Shown one piece after another: positions 43,025-52,309 of a stretch of 64,000 bases of DNA. A program made the position numbers and the translations under genes. Position 1 is the first letter of the stretch. Each line of letters begins with the position of its first letter. The DNA lies in contig NZ_LMSJ01000007.1 of the NCBI RefSeq assembly GCF_001428105.1, positions 1 through 64,000 on the forward strand, given 5' to 3'. The notes below the pieces were generated by a model. That model had not been told where the DNA came from and searched no databases. It saw nothing but the letters and a program-made list of their open reading frames with translations. This stretch comes from Paenibacillus sp. Soil766. Lineage in GTDB: Bacteria > Bacillota > Bacilli > Paenibacillales > NBRC-103111.

Positions 43025-44014
43025 ATGGCTAGTCGTCAAGAAGTAGCAGAACGCGCAGGTGTTTCCGTTGCTGTAGTATCTTACGTGCTGAACGGCAAGA
43101 CCAACGTGAAAATGGAAACACGCGTAAGAGTTCTCGCAGCTATGAAAGAATTGGGATATGAACCTAATCTCTTGGCACGAAGTTTAAAAACGAAAAAGAC
43201 AGGACAATTGGCAGTACTGGTTAACTATCTAGGGAATCCGTTCGAGGCAGGTTTATTATTACATATCGAAAATGCTGCGAGAGATGAAGCGTTTCTCGTA
43301 TTCTTCCAGAGCTATACGCCGGATACCGAAGAGCAATTAATATCCTCATTGCGCGGGCGGGTAGATGGTATTATTCTGCTTGGTCAGCAGCTGATGGTGG
43401 AGACCTACGATCGGCTTCAAGACTGGGATGTCCCTATCTTATCTGTGACCCAAAGTCCAAATGCCCAAGAAAAGGAAATTCCATATATAGATATAGACTG
43501 GACTACGTTATATAGACAGGTTATTCAACATTTGAAGGAGAAAGGGCATAGAAGCATCGGGTACATGACCGATACGGGATCGTCATCCTATCATATGATT
43601 AGGTTACATGCGTTTCAGGAAGCTATGATGGCTGAGGAGGAGGAGCTGCAACATGAGGCTTTGCTAAGCGGCGGGGGCCGATTAGAACAGGCATCTGCGG
43701 TCTTTCAAAAGTATGTGGATAACCACCCCTCAGGTCTGCCATTCAGCGCGATCATCTGCTCCAATGATTTGATGGCTGCAGGTATTCTAGATGTTTGCAA
43801 GAAGAATGGCATTCAGATTCCGGAGCAGCTAGCGATCTTCGGCTCAGAGAATATTATGATGACAACACTGACCGAGCCTAGCTTGAGCGTTATTCATTAC
43901 CCGAGGGACGAAGTAGGGAAGCTTACCATGGAAATGATGAAGGAGTTATTGGAGAAGCGACAGGTGGCTTCGCGAATACTTCCGGGACACCTATTAATTC
44001 GGAGCTCGAGTTAG
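43025..44014 (+). CDS. LacI-family transcriptional repressor
   Basis: A 329-residue regulator. The N-terminal helix-turn-helix and hinge read RQEVAERAGVSVAVVSYVLN and MKELGYEPNLLARSLKT, and the rest is a periplasmic-binding-protein-like sugar sensor. The helix-turn-helix is complete, starting a few residues after the ATG. GGGGGGATCATAGG precedes the start. It is divergent from the FAD oxidoreductase gene, with paired CTCGAG-centred operators. A sugar or sugar acid inducer is likely. Confidence 0.88.
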   Translation: MASRQEVAERAGVSVAVVSYVLNGKTNVKMETRVRVLAAMKELGYEPNLLARSLKTKKTGQLAVLVNYLGNPFEAGLLLHIENAARDEAFLVFFQSYTPDTEEQLISSLRGRVDGIILLGQQLMVETYDRLQDWDVPILSVTQSPNAQEKEIPYIDIDWTTLYRQVIQHLKEKGHRSIGYMTDTGSSSYHMIRLHAFQEAMMAEEEELQHEALLSGGGRLEQASAVFQKYVDNHPSGLPFSAIICSNDLMAAGILDVCKKNGIQIPEQLAIFGSENIMMTTLTEPSLSVIHYPRDEVGKLTMEMMKELLEKRQVASRILPGHLLIRSSS

Positions 44015-44042
44015 ATCTGTTAGTGAAATTCAAAAAAAGTCG

Positions 44043-44132
44043 TTGCGAGTCCAATCAAAATGCTGTATGATCGGATTAAGCGCTTAACCCGACAGGGGCG
44101 AGCGCTTAAAGCTTAAAAGATTAAGCGCTTAA
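44043..44132 (+). promoter_or_regulatory. iol operon promoter with two TTAAGCGCTTAA operators
   Basis: TTGCGA (44043-44048) and TATGAT (44066-44071) are spaced by 17 bases. TTAAGCGCTTAA occurs perfectly at 44076-44087 and 44121-44132, 45 bases apart, with a half-matching AGCGCTTAA at 44101-44109 between them. The GCGC-centred palindrome is typical of LacI-family operators. It lies at and just downstream of the expected transcript start, so it should repress. Confidence 0.7.
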
Positions 44133-44156
44133 CCTCTGAGTAGAAGGGAGATTTAC

Positions 44157-46022
44157 ATGCGTACAATTCGATTAACAATGGCACAAGCATTACTTCGCTT
44201 TCTAGACCAACAGTACATATCCATCGATGGACAAGAGACTAAATTTGTTCGAGGTGTCATGGGGATTTTCGGACATGGCAATGTAACTGGGATTGGAGAA
44301 GCGTTGGAGTATAGCTCAGGTGACCTTACGTATATACAAGGCAAGAATGAGCAGGGTATGGTCCACGCTGCAACCGCTTACGCAAAGCAGAAGAACCGTC
44401 AACAAATCTATGCCTGCACAACCTCCATCGGGCCAGGTGCACTCAACATGGTAACGGCTGCGGCAACGGCAACCGTCAACCGTATTCCGGTTCTGCTGCT
44501 GCCGGGGGATAATTTTGCTTCGAGACAGCCAGATCCAGTACTGCAGCAGCTCGAAATTACTGGTGATTACACGGTATCTGCAACGGACCCATTCAAGTCG
44601 GTGAGCAAATACTGGGATCGAATCGTTCGTCCCGAGCAATTGATCAGCGCTGCTACCCAAGCGATGCGGGTATTAACGGATCCTGCGGAAACGGGAGCAG
44701 TGACCTTAGCGCTTCCCCAAGACGTGCAGGCGGAAGCCTACGACTATCCAGAAGCCTTTTTCGATAAGAAAGTTCACTATATCGATCGTCGCCCGGCGGC
44801 GAAGGAAGCAATCGAACGAGCAGCAGCTGTATTCCTGGGTAAGAAGCGCCCGTTAATTATTGCTGGCGGGGGCGTTCTCTATGCGGAAGCGACGAAGGAG
44901 CTAGCAGAATTTGCAGAAGTGTTCGGCATCCCAGTGGCGGAAACGCAAGCAGGGAAAAGCTCGCTGCCTTGGAACCATCCGTTACATGTCGGCGCAATTG
45001 GCGTGACAGGAGCACTGGCGGCGAACAAAATAGCGAAACAAGCTGATTTGATTATTGGTGTGGGCACGCGGTATTCCGATTTTACAACTGCCTCCAAATC
45101 AGCCTTTGCGAATGACGATGTACAATTCATTAATATCAATATCAGCGGCTTCGATTCTTCGAAGCTAGGCGGATTGTCCATTACAGCGGATGCGAAGGAA
45201 GCGCTCAACTTACTGCATGAAGCACTGACATTCCACGATTATTCGAACAGTTACGAGGCTGGCTTCATTGCAGCATTGAAAGACGAATGGGATCGTGAAG
45301 TGGATCGATTATACCAAGCAGAATGTGCAGAAGGCTTTGCTCAAACACATGCGCTTGGCGTGATCAATGAAACCATAGACCCTTCCTCGGTTATCGTTTG
45401 CGCTGCAGGAAGTTTACCTGGGGATTTACACCGTTTATGGCGTTCAACGCAGCCCAAAACGTACCATATGGAATACGGCTTCTCTTGTATGGGATATGAA
45501 GTAAGCGGCGCTTTTGGCGCAGCTCTGGCGGAACCGAAGCGTGAAGTTTATGCGATCGTCGGAGATGGCAGTTACCTAATGCTTCACTCAGAATTAGTCA
45601 CGAGCTTGCAAGAGGGTCAGAAATTCACGATTCTACTGTTCGATAACCATGGCTTCCAATGCATCCATAATCTGCAACGCAGTCAAGGAAGCGAAGGCTT
45701 TGGAAATGAATTCCGTTATCGGGAAGCTGGAACGCGCAAGCTGACAGGAAACTATATGCCGATTGACTTCGCAGCACATGCGCGCAGCTTGGGAGCGAAA
45801 TCATACAAGGCGACTAATCCGGAGGAGCTTAAAGCAGCATTGCTGCAAGCGAAAGCAGAAACGGTAACGACCTTGATTGAAATTCCTGTCGTACCTGGAA
45901 CGAACACAAGCGGCTACGAGTCCTGGTGGCAAGTTGGCGTACCTGAGGTTTCTGAGAGTGCCAAAGTGCTAGCAGCCCATGAAGAAATGAAGAGAAATAT
46001 ACAAGCGGCTAAACCCATTTAA
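44157..46022 (+). CDS. iolD: 3D-(3,5/4)-trihydroxycyclohexane-1,2-dione acylhydrolase
   Basis: A 621-residue thiamine-diphosphate enzyme of inositol catabolism that opens the ring of the dione to give 5-deoxy-glucuronate. It shows the ThDP family plan: an N-terminal Pyr domain (VRGVMGIFGHGNVTGIGEAL, catalytic-Glu region LTYIQGKNEQGMVHAATAYA), a central domain, and a C-terminal domain with the GDGSYLMLHSELVTS metal motif. AGAAGGGAG precedes the ATG. It is the first gene of the iol operon, from a promoter with paired operators. B. subtilis IolD is about 637 residues. Confidence 0.93.
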   Translation: MRTIRLTMAQALLRFLDQQYISIDGQETKFVRGVMGIFGHGNVTGIGEALEYSSGDLTYIQGKNEQGMVHAATAYAKQKNRQQIYACTTSIGPGALNMVTAAATATVNRIPVLLLPGDNFASRQPDPVLQQLEITGDYTVSATDPFKSVSKYWDRIVRPEQLISAATQAMRVLTDPAETGAVTLALPQDVQAEAYDYPEAFFDKKVHYIDRRPAAKEAIERAAAVFLGKKRPLIIAGGGVLYAEATKELAEFAEVFGIPVAETQAGKSSLPWNHPLHVGAIGVTGALAANKIAKQADLIIGVGTRYSDFTTASKSAFANDDVQFININISGFDSSKLGGLSITADAKEALNLLHEALTFHDYSNSYEAGFIAALKDEWDREVDRLYQAECAEGFAQTHALGVINETIDPSSVIVCAAGSLPGDLHRLWRSTQPKTYHMEYGFSCMGYEVSGAFGAALAEPKREVYAIVGDGSYLMLHSELVTSLQEGQKFTILLFDNHGFQCIHNLQRSQGSEGFGNEFRYREAGTRKLTGNYMPIDFAAHARSLGAKSYKATNPEELKAALLQAKAETVTTLIEIPVVPGTNTSGYESWWQVGVPEVSESAKVLAAHEEMKRNIQAAKPI

Positions 46023-46043
46023 ATTAGAAGAGGTGACCTAACG

Positions 46044-46952
46044 ATGGAAGAACTACCGTTTAAGCTAGGCATACATCCGATTAATTGGGTGGGAGAAGAC
46101 GTCAAGGAACATGGCGCGGATACCACATTTGAACAAATCGTTGATGACATACAGAAGCTGGGATTAACCGGAACGGAGATGGGGCGCAAATATCCGACTG
46201 ATATTAACGAGCTGAAGAAAGAACTATCGGAGCGGGGAATAAGTCTCGTATCCCAGTGGAAATCGGTCCTGTTCTCGGATCCTGCTTATAGAGAAGCTGA
46301 ACTCGAAGCGTACCGTAAGCACGCACAATTTCTGAAGGGAATGGGCAGCACGGTAATCTCTACAGCCGAGGTTGGAGGCTCGCTCCATTTTGATCCGCGT
46401 CGTACGCCGAACGAGAAAGAAGTGCTTCGCCTCGATGAAGCCGGCTGGCAGAGCTTAGCGGAAGGGCTTAATCGCGCTGGAGCCATCGCCCAGGAATACG
46501 GCCTGAAGCTGACTTATCACCATCACGGTGGAACGGTAGTTGAATCACCGGAAGAAATCGATCGATTGATGGAGCTAACAGATCCTTCCTTGGTCTTCCT
46601 ATTATTTGATACAGGACACACCTACTATGGCGGTGGAGATCCATTGACTGTATTGCGCAAACATTACAACCGAATTGCTTATATCCATTTGAAAGATATT
46701 CGTCAAGCCGTACTTGATGAAGCACGCGCTGAGCAAGTTGATTTCGTAACTTGTATTCGCAAAGGTGTGTTTACCGTACCAGGGGATGGATGCCTTGATT
46801 TTGCACCCATTTTCAAAGAGTTATTGGCTCGTGAATACACTGGCTGGGCGATGCTCGAAGGCGAGCAAGACCCTGCAACCCATAATGCCTATGAATATGC
46901 GAGTAACGCACTGAACTATATAAATTCTTTATTAATCAAAGAAAGCAGGTAA
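46044..46952 (+). CDS. iolE: Myo-inosose-2 dehydratase
   Basis: A 302-residue TIM-barrel enzyme that dehydrates scyllo-inosose (2-keto-myo-inositol) to the dione used by IolD. Characteristic stretches are KLGIHPINWVGEDVKEHGAD, LTGTEMGRKYPTD, LTYHHHGGTVVESPEEID and LFDTGHTYYGGGDP, which include the metal-binding His/Glu/Asp residues. AGAGGTGA lies ahead of the ATG, 21 bases after iolD. Length matches the family. Confidence 0.93.
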   Translation: MEELPFKLGIHPINWVGEDVKEHGADTTFEQIVDDIQKLGLTGTEMGRKYPTDINELKKELSERGISLVSQWKSVLFSDPAYREAELEAYRKHAQFLKGMGSTVISTAEVGGSLHFDPRRTPNEKEVLRLDEAGWQSLAEGLNRAGAIAQEYGLKLTYHHHGGTVVESPEEIDRLMELTDPSLVFLLFDTGHTYYGGGDPLTVLRKHYNRIAYIHLKDIRQAVLDEARAEQVDFVTCIRKGVFTVPGDGCLDFAPIFKELLAREYTGWAMLEGEQDPATHNAYEYASNALNYINSLLIKESR

Positions 46953-46959
46953 TAAGGCC

Positions 46960-47970
46960 ATGACCTATGTGACATTCCCACAAGAGAAATCACTTGATTT
47001 TGTAGCTATCGGCAGATTATGTATCGATTTGAATGCGAACGAAATTCACCGTCCCATGGAAGAGACGATGACGTTCACGAAGTATGTCGGTGGGTCGCCG
47101 GCAAACATTACGATCGGTATGTCCCGCCTAGGGATGAAAACCGCTTTTATCGGCAAAATAGCGAATGATCAAATGGGCCGTTTCATTGCTTCCTATTTAG
47201 AGCGCAACGTGATTGATACTAGCAATGTCGTGACGGATCGCACAGGCGCTGTGACTGGGTTAGCTTTTACAGAAATCAAAAGCCCGACAGATTGCAGCAT
47301 CCTGATGTATCGCGATAACGTGGCTGATTTGAAGTTAACACCAGATGAGGTTCAAGAATCACTGATTGCAGGAGCGAAAGTATTGCTGATTTCCGGTACA
47401 GCGCTAGCTCAAAGCCCATCACGTGAAGCGGTGTTCCAAGCGTTGAATTATGCGAAGAAGCATGGGGCCATCATCGTATTTGATCTTGACTATCGTCCAT
47501 ACACATGGACATCTCCTGAAGAGACGGCTGTGTACTATAATCTAGCAGCTGAGAAATGCGATATCATTCTCGGTACGCGTGAAGAGTTCGATATGATGGA
47601 GAAATTCGAACATAATCCGGATAAAGATGATCATATCACGGCGGCCAAATGGTTCGACTATTCTGCGAAGATTGTCATTATCAAACATGGCAAAGACGGT
47701 TCAATCGCTTATACACCAGATGGTGTCGGTCATCGCGCGAAGAGCTTCCCAGCCAAAGTAGTTAAGACATTTGGAGCTGGTGATTCTTACGCAGCAGGCT
47801 TTATCTATGGGGTTATGCAAGGTTGGACGCTTGAGAAGAGCATGGAATACGGAAGCGCAGCTGCTTGTATCGTCATTTCCAGCCATAGCTGTTCGGATGC
47901 AATGCCAACTGCTGCTGCAGTGGATGATTATATTGAACGTTGCAATCGCGGAGAAATCACTGCCTCATAA
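46960..47970 (+). CDS. iolC: 5-dehydro-2-deoxygluconokinase
   Basis: A 336-residue PfkB/ribokinase-family kinase that phosphorylates 5-dehydro-2-deoxygluconate (DKG) before aldol cleavage. The substrate end reads AIGRLCIDLNANEIHRPMEE and TFTKYVGGSPANITIGMSRL. The ATP-binding and catalytic motif KTFGAGDSYAAGF carries the catalytic Asp. It starts eight bases after iolE. Length matches IolC proteins. Confidence 0.93.
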   Translation: MTYVTFPQEKSLDFVAIGRLCIDLNANEIHRPMEETMTFTKYVGGSPANITIGMSRLGMKTAFIGKIANDQMGRFIASYLERNVIDTSNVVTDRTGAVTGLAFTEIKSPTDCSILMYRDNVADLKLTPDEVQESLIAGAKVLLISGTALAQSPSREAVFQALNYAKKHGAIIVFDLDYRPYTWTSPEETAVYYNLAAEKCDIILGTREEFDMMEKFEHNPDKDDHITAAKWFDYSAKIVIIKHGKDGSIAYTPDGVGHRAKSFPAKVVKTFGAGDSYAAGFIYGVMQGWTLEKSMEYGSAAACIVISSHSCSDAMPTAAAVDDYIERCNRGEITAS

Positions 47971-48001
47971 TGATTTATTAACCTAAAGGAGCGAAATCGA
48001 T

Positions 48002-49447
48002 ATGACACATACATTGAAAAACTGGATCGGCGGCGAATGGGTCGCATCATCCGCAACACAAACGGAGCCTGTTTATAATCCAGCAACAGAAGAGATTCTA
48101 GCGTATATTCCCATTTCGACCAAAGAAGAAGTCGATCAAGCGGTTCGTAATTCGCAAGAAGCCTTTCAATCATGGAGCCGTACACCAGTACCGAAGAGAG
48201 CAAGGGTCTTATTCAAATATCAACAGCTTCTCGTTGATCATTGGGAAGAGCTAGCTCGAATCGTGACAAAAGAAAACGGCAAAAGCTACTCCGAAGCTTA
48301 TGGTGAAGTTCTTCGCGGCATCGAGTGTGTGGAGTTCGCTGCTGGTGCTCCTTCACTTATGATGGGCAAACAGCTTCCGGACATTGCCTCCAATCTGGAG
48401 TCCGGTATGTACCGCTACCCAATCGGAGTTATTGGTGGCATCACACCATTTAACTTCCCGATGATGGTGCCTTGCTGGATGTTCCCACTTGCGATCGCTT
48501 GCGGCAATACGTTCGTATTGAAGCCATCGGAGCGTACGCCGCATTTGGCTAATCGACTTGCAGAATTGTTCCACGAAGCTGGGTTGCCAGCTGGTGTCCT
48601 GAATATCGTTCATGGTGCGCATGATGTCGTTAATGGCCTTCTTGAGCACAAAGATATTAAAGCAATCTCCTTCGTTGGCTCCCAGCCAGTTGCTGAGTAT
48701 GTGTATACTACAGCAGCAGCTAACGGGAAACGTGTTCAAGCACTAGCTGGCGCGAAAAATCACTCCATCGTGATGCCGGATGCGAACTTATCCATTGCGG
48801 TGAAGGAAATCACGAACGCTGCTTTCGGTTCAGCAGGCGAGCGATGTATGGCATGTTCCGTTGTGGTAGCTGTTGGCGATGTAGCGGATACGCTAGTTAG
48901 CAAGCTGCTTGAAGCGGCAGATGCGATTACGATTGGTAATGGAAATGATGAAGGTGTGTTCTTAGGTCCTGTCATTCGTGGCGGCCATAAGGAACGTACT
49001 TTGAAATATATTGAAATCGGTGAAAATGAAGGCGCCATTATGGTTCGTGATGGACGTAAAGACGCAGCAACTGGGCAATCTGGCTATTTCGTAGGACCTA
49101 CAATCTTCGATCAAGTGCAATGTAAAATGAAAATTTGGGAAGATGAAATTTTTGCTCCTGTGCTTTCTATCGTTCGTGTTGACACACTTGAAGAAGCGAT
49201 TGAGCTTTCCAACCGTTCTGAATTCGCAAATGGTGCATGCCTGTTTACGCAAGATGGCAGCAACGTACGCCAATTCCGTGAAACGATCGATGCTGGGATG
49301 CTTGGTGTTAATCTTGGTGTACCTGCGCCGATGGCATTCTTCCCATTCTCTGGCTGGAAAAAATCCTTCTACGGCGATTTACATGCCAACGGTTCGGATG
49401 GCGTGGAATTCTATACACGTAAAAAGATGGTAACTGCTCGCTGGTAA
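48002..49447 (+). CDS. iolA: Methylmalonate-semialdehyde dehydrogenase (CoA-acylating)
   Basis: A 481-residue aldehyde dehydrogenase that converts malonate semialdehyde to acetyl-CoA (and methylmalonate semialdehyde to propionyl-CoA). Catalytic C282 is in [11 protein letters not shown]. The N-terminal [20 protein letters not shown] and the [13 protein letters not shown] pattern are those of MmsA/IolA rather than other dehydrogenases. AAAGGAG lies before the ATG. It completes the pathway to acetyl-CoA in this operon. Confidence 0.92.
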   Translation: MTHTLKNWIGGEWVASSATQTEPVYNPATEEILAYIPISTKEEVDQAVRNSQEAFQSWSRTPVPKRARVLFKYQQLLVDHWEELARIVTKENGKSYSEAYGEVLRGIECVEFAAGAPSLMMGKQLPDIASNLESGMYRYPIGVIGGITPFNFPMMVPCWMFPLAIACGNTFVLKPSERTPHLANRLAELFHEAGLPAGVLNIVHGAHDVVNGLLEHKDIKAISFVGSQPVAEYVYTTAAANGKRVQALAGAKNHSIVMPDANLSIAVKEITNAAFGSAGERCMACSVVVAVGDVADTLVSKLLEAADAITIGNGNDEGVFLGPVIRGGHKERTLKYIEIGENEGAIMVRDGRKDAATGQSGYFVGPTIFDQVQCKMKIWEDEIFAPVLSIVRVDTLEEAIELSNRSEFANGACLFTQDGSNVRQFRETIDAGMLGVNLGVPAPMAFFPFSGWKKSFYGDLHANGSDGVEFYTRKKMVTARW

Positions 49448-49479
49448 CAGCGAGTTTCCGCTAGAAAGGAGAGAATTTC

Positions 49480-50358
49480 ATGGCATTGGTCTCGATGAAA
49501 GACATGCTGCAAACGGCGTTAGTGGGTAAATATGCCGTTGGGCAATTTAATTTGAATAATCTTGAATTCACACAAGCGATCTTACAAGCGGCCGGGCTCG
49601 AACAGGCACCCGTGATTCTTGGTGTAAGTGAGGCGTACATTCCATATATGGGAGGACTTCCCTGTATCGCTGGCATGGTGAAGGCCTTGATCGAGCATTA
49701 TGGCATTACAGTGCCGGTAGCTCTTCATTTGGACCATGGCAGCTCCTATGAAGTATGTATCAAAGCGATCCACGCTGGATTTACTTCAGTGATGATCGAT
49801 GCTTCCCATCATTCACTTCAGCATAATATCGAAGTTACGCGTCAAGTGACGCAAGCAGCGCATGTGCTTGGTGTATCTGTGGAGTCTGAGCTAGGTCGAA
49901 TCACGGGACGTGAAGATGATCTGGTTGTAGATGATGCAGATGGCATGTATGCGGTGGCTGTGGACTGCGTGAAAATGGTTCGGGAAACAGGCATCGATTG
50001 CTTAGCTCCTGCGCTTGGATCGGTTCATGGTCCTTATCGCGGACAGCCCAAGCTTGGTTTTGAACGAATGGCTGAAATTAAGGAACTGACAGGTGTACCC
50101 CTTGTGCTTCATGGGGGAAGTGGTCTGCCAGATGATGAAATCCGACAAGCAATTGCTTGCGGTACAGCCAAAATTAACGTGAATACAGATAATCAAATCG
50201 CTTGCACAGCAACGATTCGTACGTTTTTGAATGATCATCCAGATGCCTATGACCCTAGGAATTATTTAATTCCAGCGCGGGAAGCCATCATTGCATCAGT
50301 GAGAGCCAAAATTCAGTTATTCGGTAGCGCAGGTAAAGCAGGAGGGAACGAAGGATGA
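49480..50358 (+). CDS. iolJ: 6-phospho-5-dehydro-2-deoxy-D-gluconate aldolase
   Basis: A 292-residue class II (zinc-dependent) aldolase of the fructose-bisphosphate aldolase family. Zinc ligands are in HLDHGSSYEVC and in SVHGPYRG and VLHGGSGLPD. In the iol context it is IolJ, splitting phospho-DKG into dihydroxyacetone phosphate and malonate semialdehyde; without this context it would be read as FbaA-like. AAAGGAGAG precedes the ATG. Its stop overlaps the start of iolG (ATGA). Confidence 0.9.
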   Translation: MALVSMKDMLQTALVGKYAVGQFNLNNLEFTQAILQAAGLEQAPVILGVSEAYIPYMGGLPCIAGMVKALIEHYGITVPVALHLDHGSSYEVCIKAIHAGFTSVMIDASHHSLQHNIEVTRQVTQAAHVLGVSVESELGRITGREDDLVVDDADGMYAVAVDCVKMVRETGIDCLAPALGSVHGPYRGQPKLGFERMAEIKELTGVPLVLHGGSGLPDDEIRQAIACGTAKINVNTDNQIACTATIRTFLNDHPDAYDPRNYLIPAREAIIASVRAKIQLFGSAGKAGGNEG

Positions 50359-51395
50359 AGAAGATCAGAATCGGTATTATCGGCGCAGGCCGAATTGGTA
50401 AAATCCACGCGGACAATTTATTGCGGAACCCGCAAGTTGAGATTGTGGCAGTAAGTGATTTGTTTGCAGGTGCAGAATTAGAGGCATGGGCAGCAGCACG
50501 CAACATCGGTTTGGTTACAAAAGAAAGCAACGAACTCATCTCTCATCCAGATATCGATGCCATTTTCATTTGCTCCTCTACAGATACGCATGTTCCGTTG
50601 ATTGAGCAAGCCGCGCGTGCGGGTAAACATATATTCTGTGAAAAACCGATTAGTATGGATATCACCAAAACAGAATCAGCCATTGATGAAGTAAAAAAAG
50701 CAGGCGTGAAGCTGCAAATTGGCTTTAATCGTCGATTTGATCATAATTTCAAGCGAGTTCAAGAAGTGGTGCAAGCTGGGGGGATCGGTGATCCTCATAT
50801 CATCAAAATAACTTCCCGTGACCCGAATCCTCCTCACATTGATTATGTCAAGGTTTCTGGCGGCATCTTCATGGATATGATGATTCATGATTTTGATATG
50901 GCTCGATTCGTATCAGGCAGCGAGGTTGAAGAAGTATATGCGGTTGGAAATGTCCTGATTAACCCGGATTTTGCTCAGCACGGCGATGTAGATACAGCAG
51001 TTGTGACACTTCGTTTCGCGAATGGCGCACTGGGTGTCATTGATAACAGCCGTCAAGCGGTATATGGCTATGACCAACGTGTTGAAGTGTTCGGCTCCAA
51101 GGGCAGTGTGGTCGTTGCGAATGATCATCCGAATACAGCAGTGATCTCCACGGCAGACTCGATTGTAAGTGATAAGCCGCTGCATTTCTTCCTGGAGCGT
51201 TATCAAGCCGCTTACATCGAAGAAACGCAAATGTTTATTGATGCAATTATGAGTGATACGAGTGTGCCTGTGAGTGGGGATGACGGCGTTCAAGCAGAAC
51301 GAATTGCACTAGCTGCGAAGCTATCTTCCCGTTTGGGGAGACCCGTGAAAGTTAACGAAGCCTTGGAATTGCTTAAGCAATCTTCCGTAGTCTAA
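50355..51395 (+). CDS. iolG: Inositol 2-dehydrogenase
   Basis: A 346-residue NAD-dependent Gfo/Idh/MocA enzyme that oxidises myo-inositol to scyllo-inosose, the first catabolic step. Rossmann motif GIIGAGRIGKIHADNL; EKP lysine K97; catalytic H178-D179 in MMIHDFDMARF. The GFNRRFDHNFKRVQ stretch and SGGIFMDM are typical of IolG. The start overlaps the iolJ stop, with GGAGGGAACGAAGG ahead, so the two are translationally coupled. Confidence 0.92.
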   Translation: MKKIRIGIIGAGRIGKIHADNLLRNPQVEIVAVSDLFAGAELEAWAAARNIGLVTKESNELISHPDIDAIFICSSTDTHVPLIEQAARAGKHIFCEKPISMDITKTESAIDEVKKAGVKLQIGFNRRFDHNFKRVQEVVQAGGIGDPHIIKITSRDPNPPHIDYVKVSGGIFMDMMIHDFDMARFVSGSEVEEVYAVGNVLINPDFAQHGDVDTAVVTLRFANGALGVIDNSRQAVYGYDQRVEVFGSKGSVVVANDHPNTAVISTADSIVSDKPLHFFLERYQAAYIEETQMFIDAIMSDTSVPVSGDDGVQAERIALAAKLSSRLGRPVKVNEALELLKQSSVV

Positions 51396-51416
51396 AGGAA
51401 AGAAGGAGACGTTACG

Positions 51417-52235
51417 ATGTCCAAATTAATTGTAACACCTGCATCATCTCCGAATGAAGAAGGCAGCCTTTTACACGTGACGCCGGAATCGGCAGGTTGG
51501 CAGTATGTAGGCTTCGAGGTTGTCCAACTGGCAGAAGGGGAAACCTTGCGACGTGAAACTGCTAATCAAGAGGTATGCCTCGTATTGTTGAGCGGCAAAG
51601 CGGATGTGAGTACAAAGGAAGAACAATGGCTTGGGATTGGTCAGCGCATGAGCGTGTTTGAGCAAATTCCTCCGTACTCCGTATATGTGACTAGCAATGA
51701 TAGCTATGAAGTGACGGCCTTAACTTATCTAGAGCTTGCGGTTTGCTCCGCGCCTGGCGCTGGGAACCACCGTTCACGCTTGATTGCTCCTGCGCAAGTA
51801 GGCGTTGAGACGCGCGGGTATGGGAATATCGAGCGTTATATTCATAATATTTTACCTGAAAGCGAGCCAGCAGATAGTTTGCTTGTTGTTGAAGTATTTA
51901 CACCTAACGGCCATTGGTCCAGTTATCCGCCGCACAAGCATGATCGTGATGCCCTTCCTGAAGAATCCTTTTTGGAAGAAACGTATTATTTCCGTGTCCA
52001 GCCTGAGCAAGGGTTTGCGATTCAACGGGTATACACGGATGATCGTTCGCTTGATGAGACGTTAGTTGTTAAGAACGGTGAAGCCGTGCTAGTTCCGCGT
52101 GGCTATCACCCTGTATCTGCACCTCCAGGCTATGATGTGTATTATTTGAATGTCATGGCTGGACCTACACGGACATGGAAATTTCATAATGACCCCGACC
52201 ATGCCTGGATCATGACGAAGCCGCGCGAGTCGTAG
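51417..52235 (+). CDS. iolB: 5-deoxy-glucuronate isomerase
   Basis: A 272-residue cupin-fold isomerase turning 5-deoxy-glucuronate into 5-dehydro-2-deoxygluconate, the substrate of IolC. The metal site includes the WSSYPPHKHDRD histidines and the E of PEESFLEETYYFRV, and the second half has VPRGYHPVSAPPGYDVYYLN. GAAGGAG lies before the ATG, 21 bases after iolG. It is the last enzyme gene of the operon. Confidence 0.92.
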   Translation: MSKLIVTPASSPNEEGSLLHVTPESAGWQYVGFEVVQLAEGETLRRETANQEVCLVLLSGKADVSTKEEQWLGIGQRMSVFEQIPPYSVYVTSNDSYEVTALTYLELAVCSAPGAGNHRSRLIAPAQVGVETRGYGNIERYIHNILPESEPADSLLVVEVFTPNGHWSSYPPHKHDRDALPEESFLEETYYFRVQPEQGFAIQRVYTDDRSLDETLVVKNGEAVLVPRGYHPVSAPPGYDVYYLNVMAGPTRTWKFHNDPDHAWIMTKPRES

Positions 52236-52309
52236 GCGGTTGCAAGTTCTGGAAAGCCCCGTCATAATGGGGGAATAACTGTATTCTTCAAGAAAAATGG
52301 GGTAGTACG

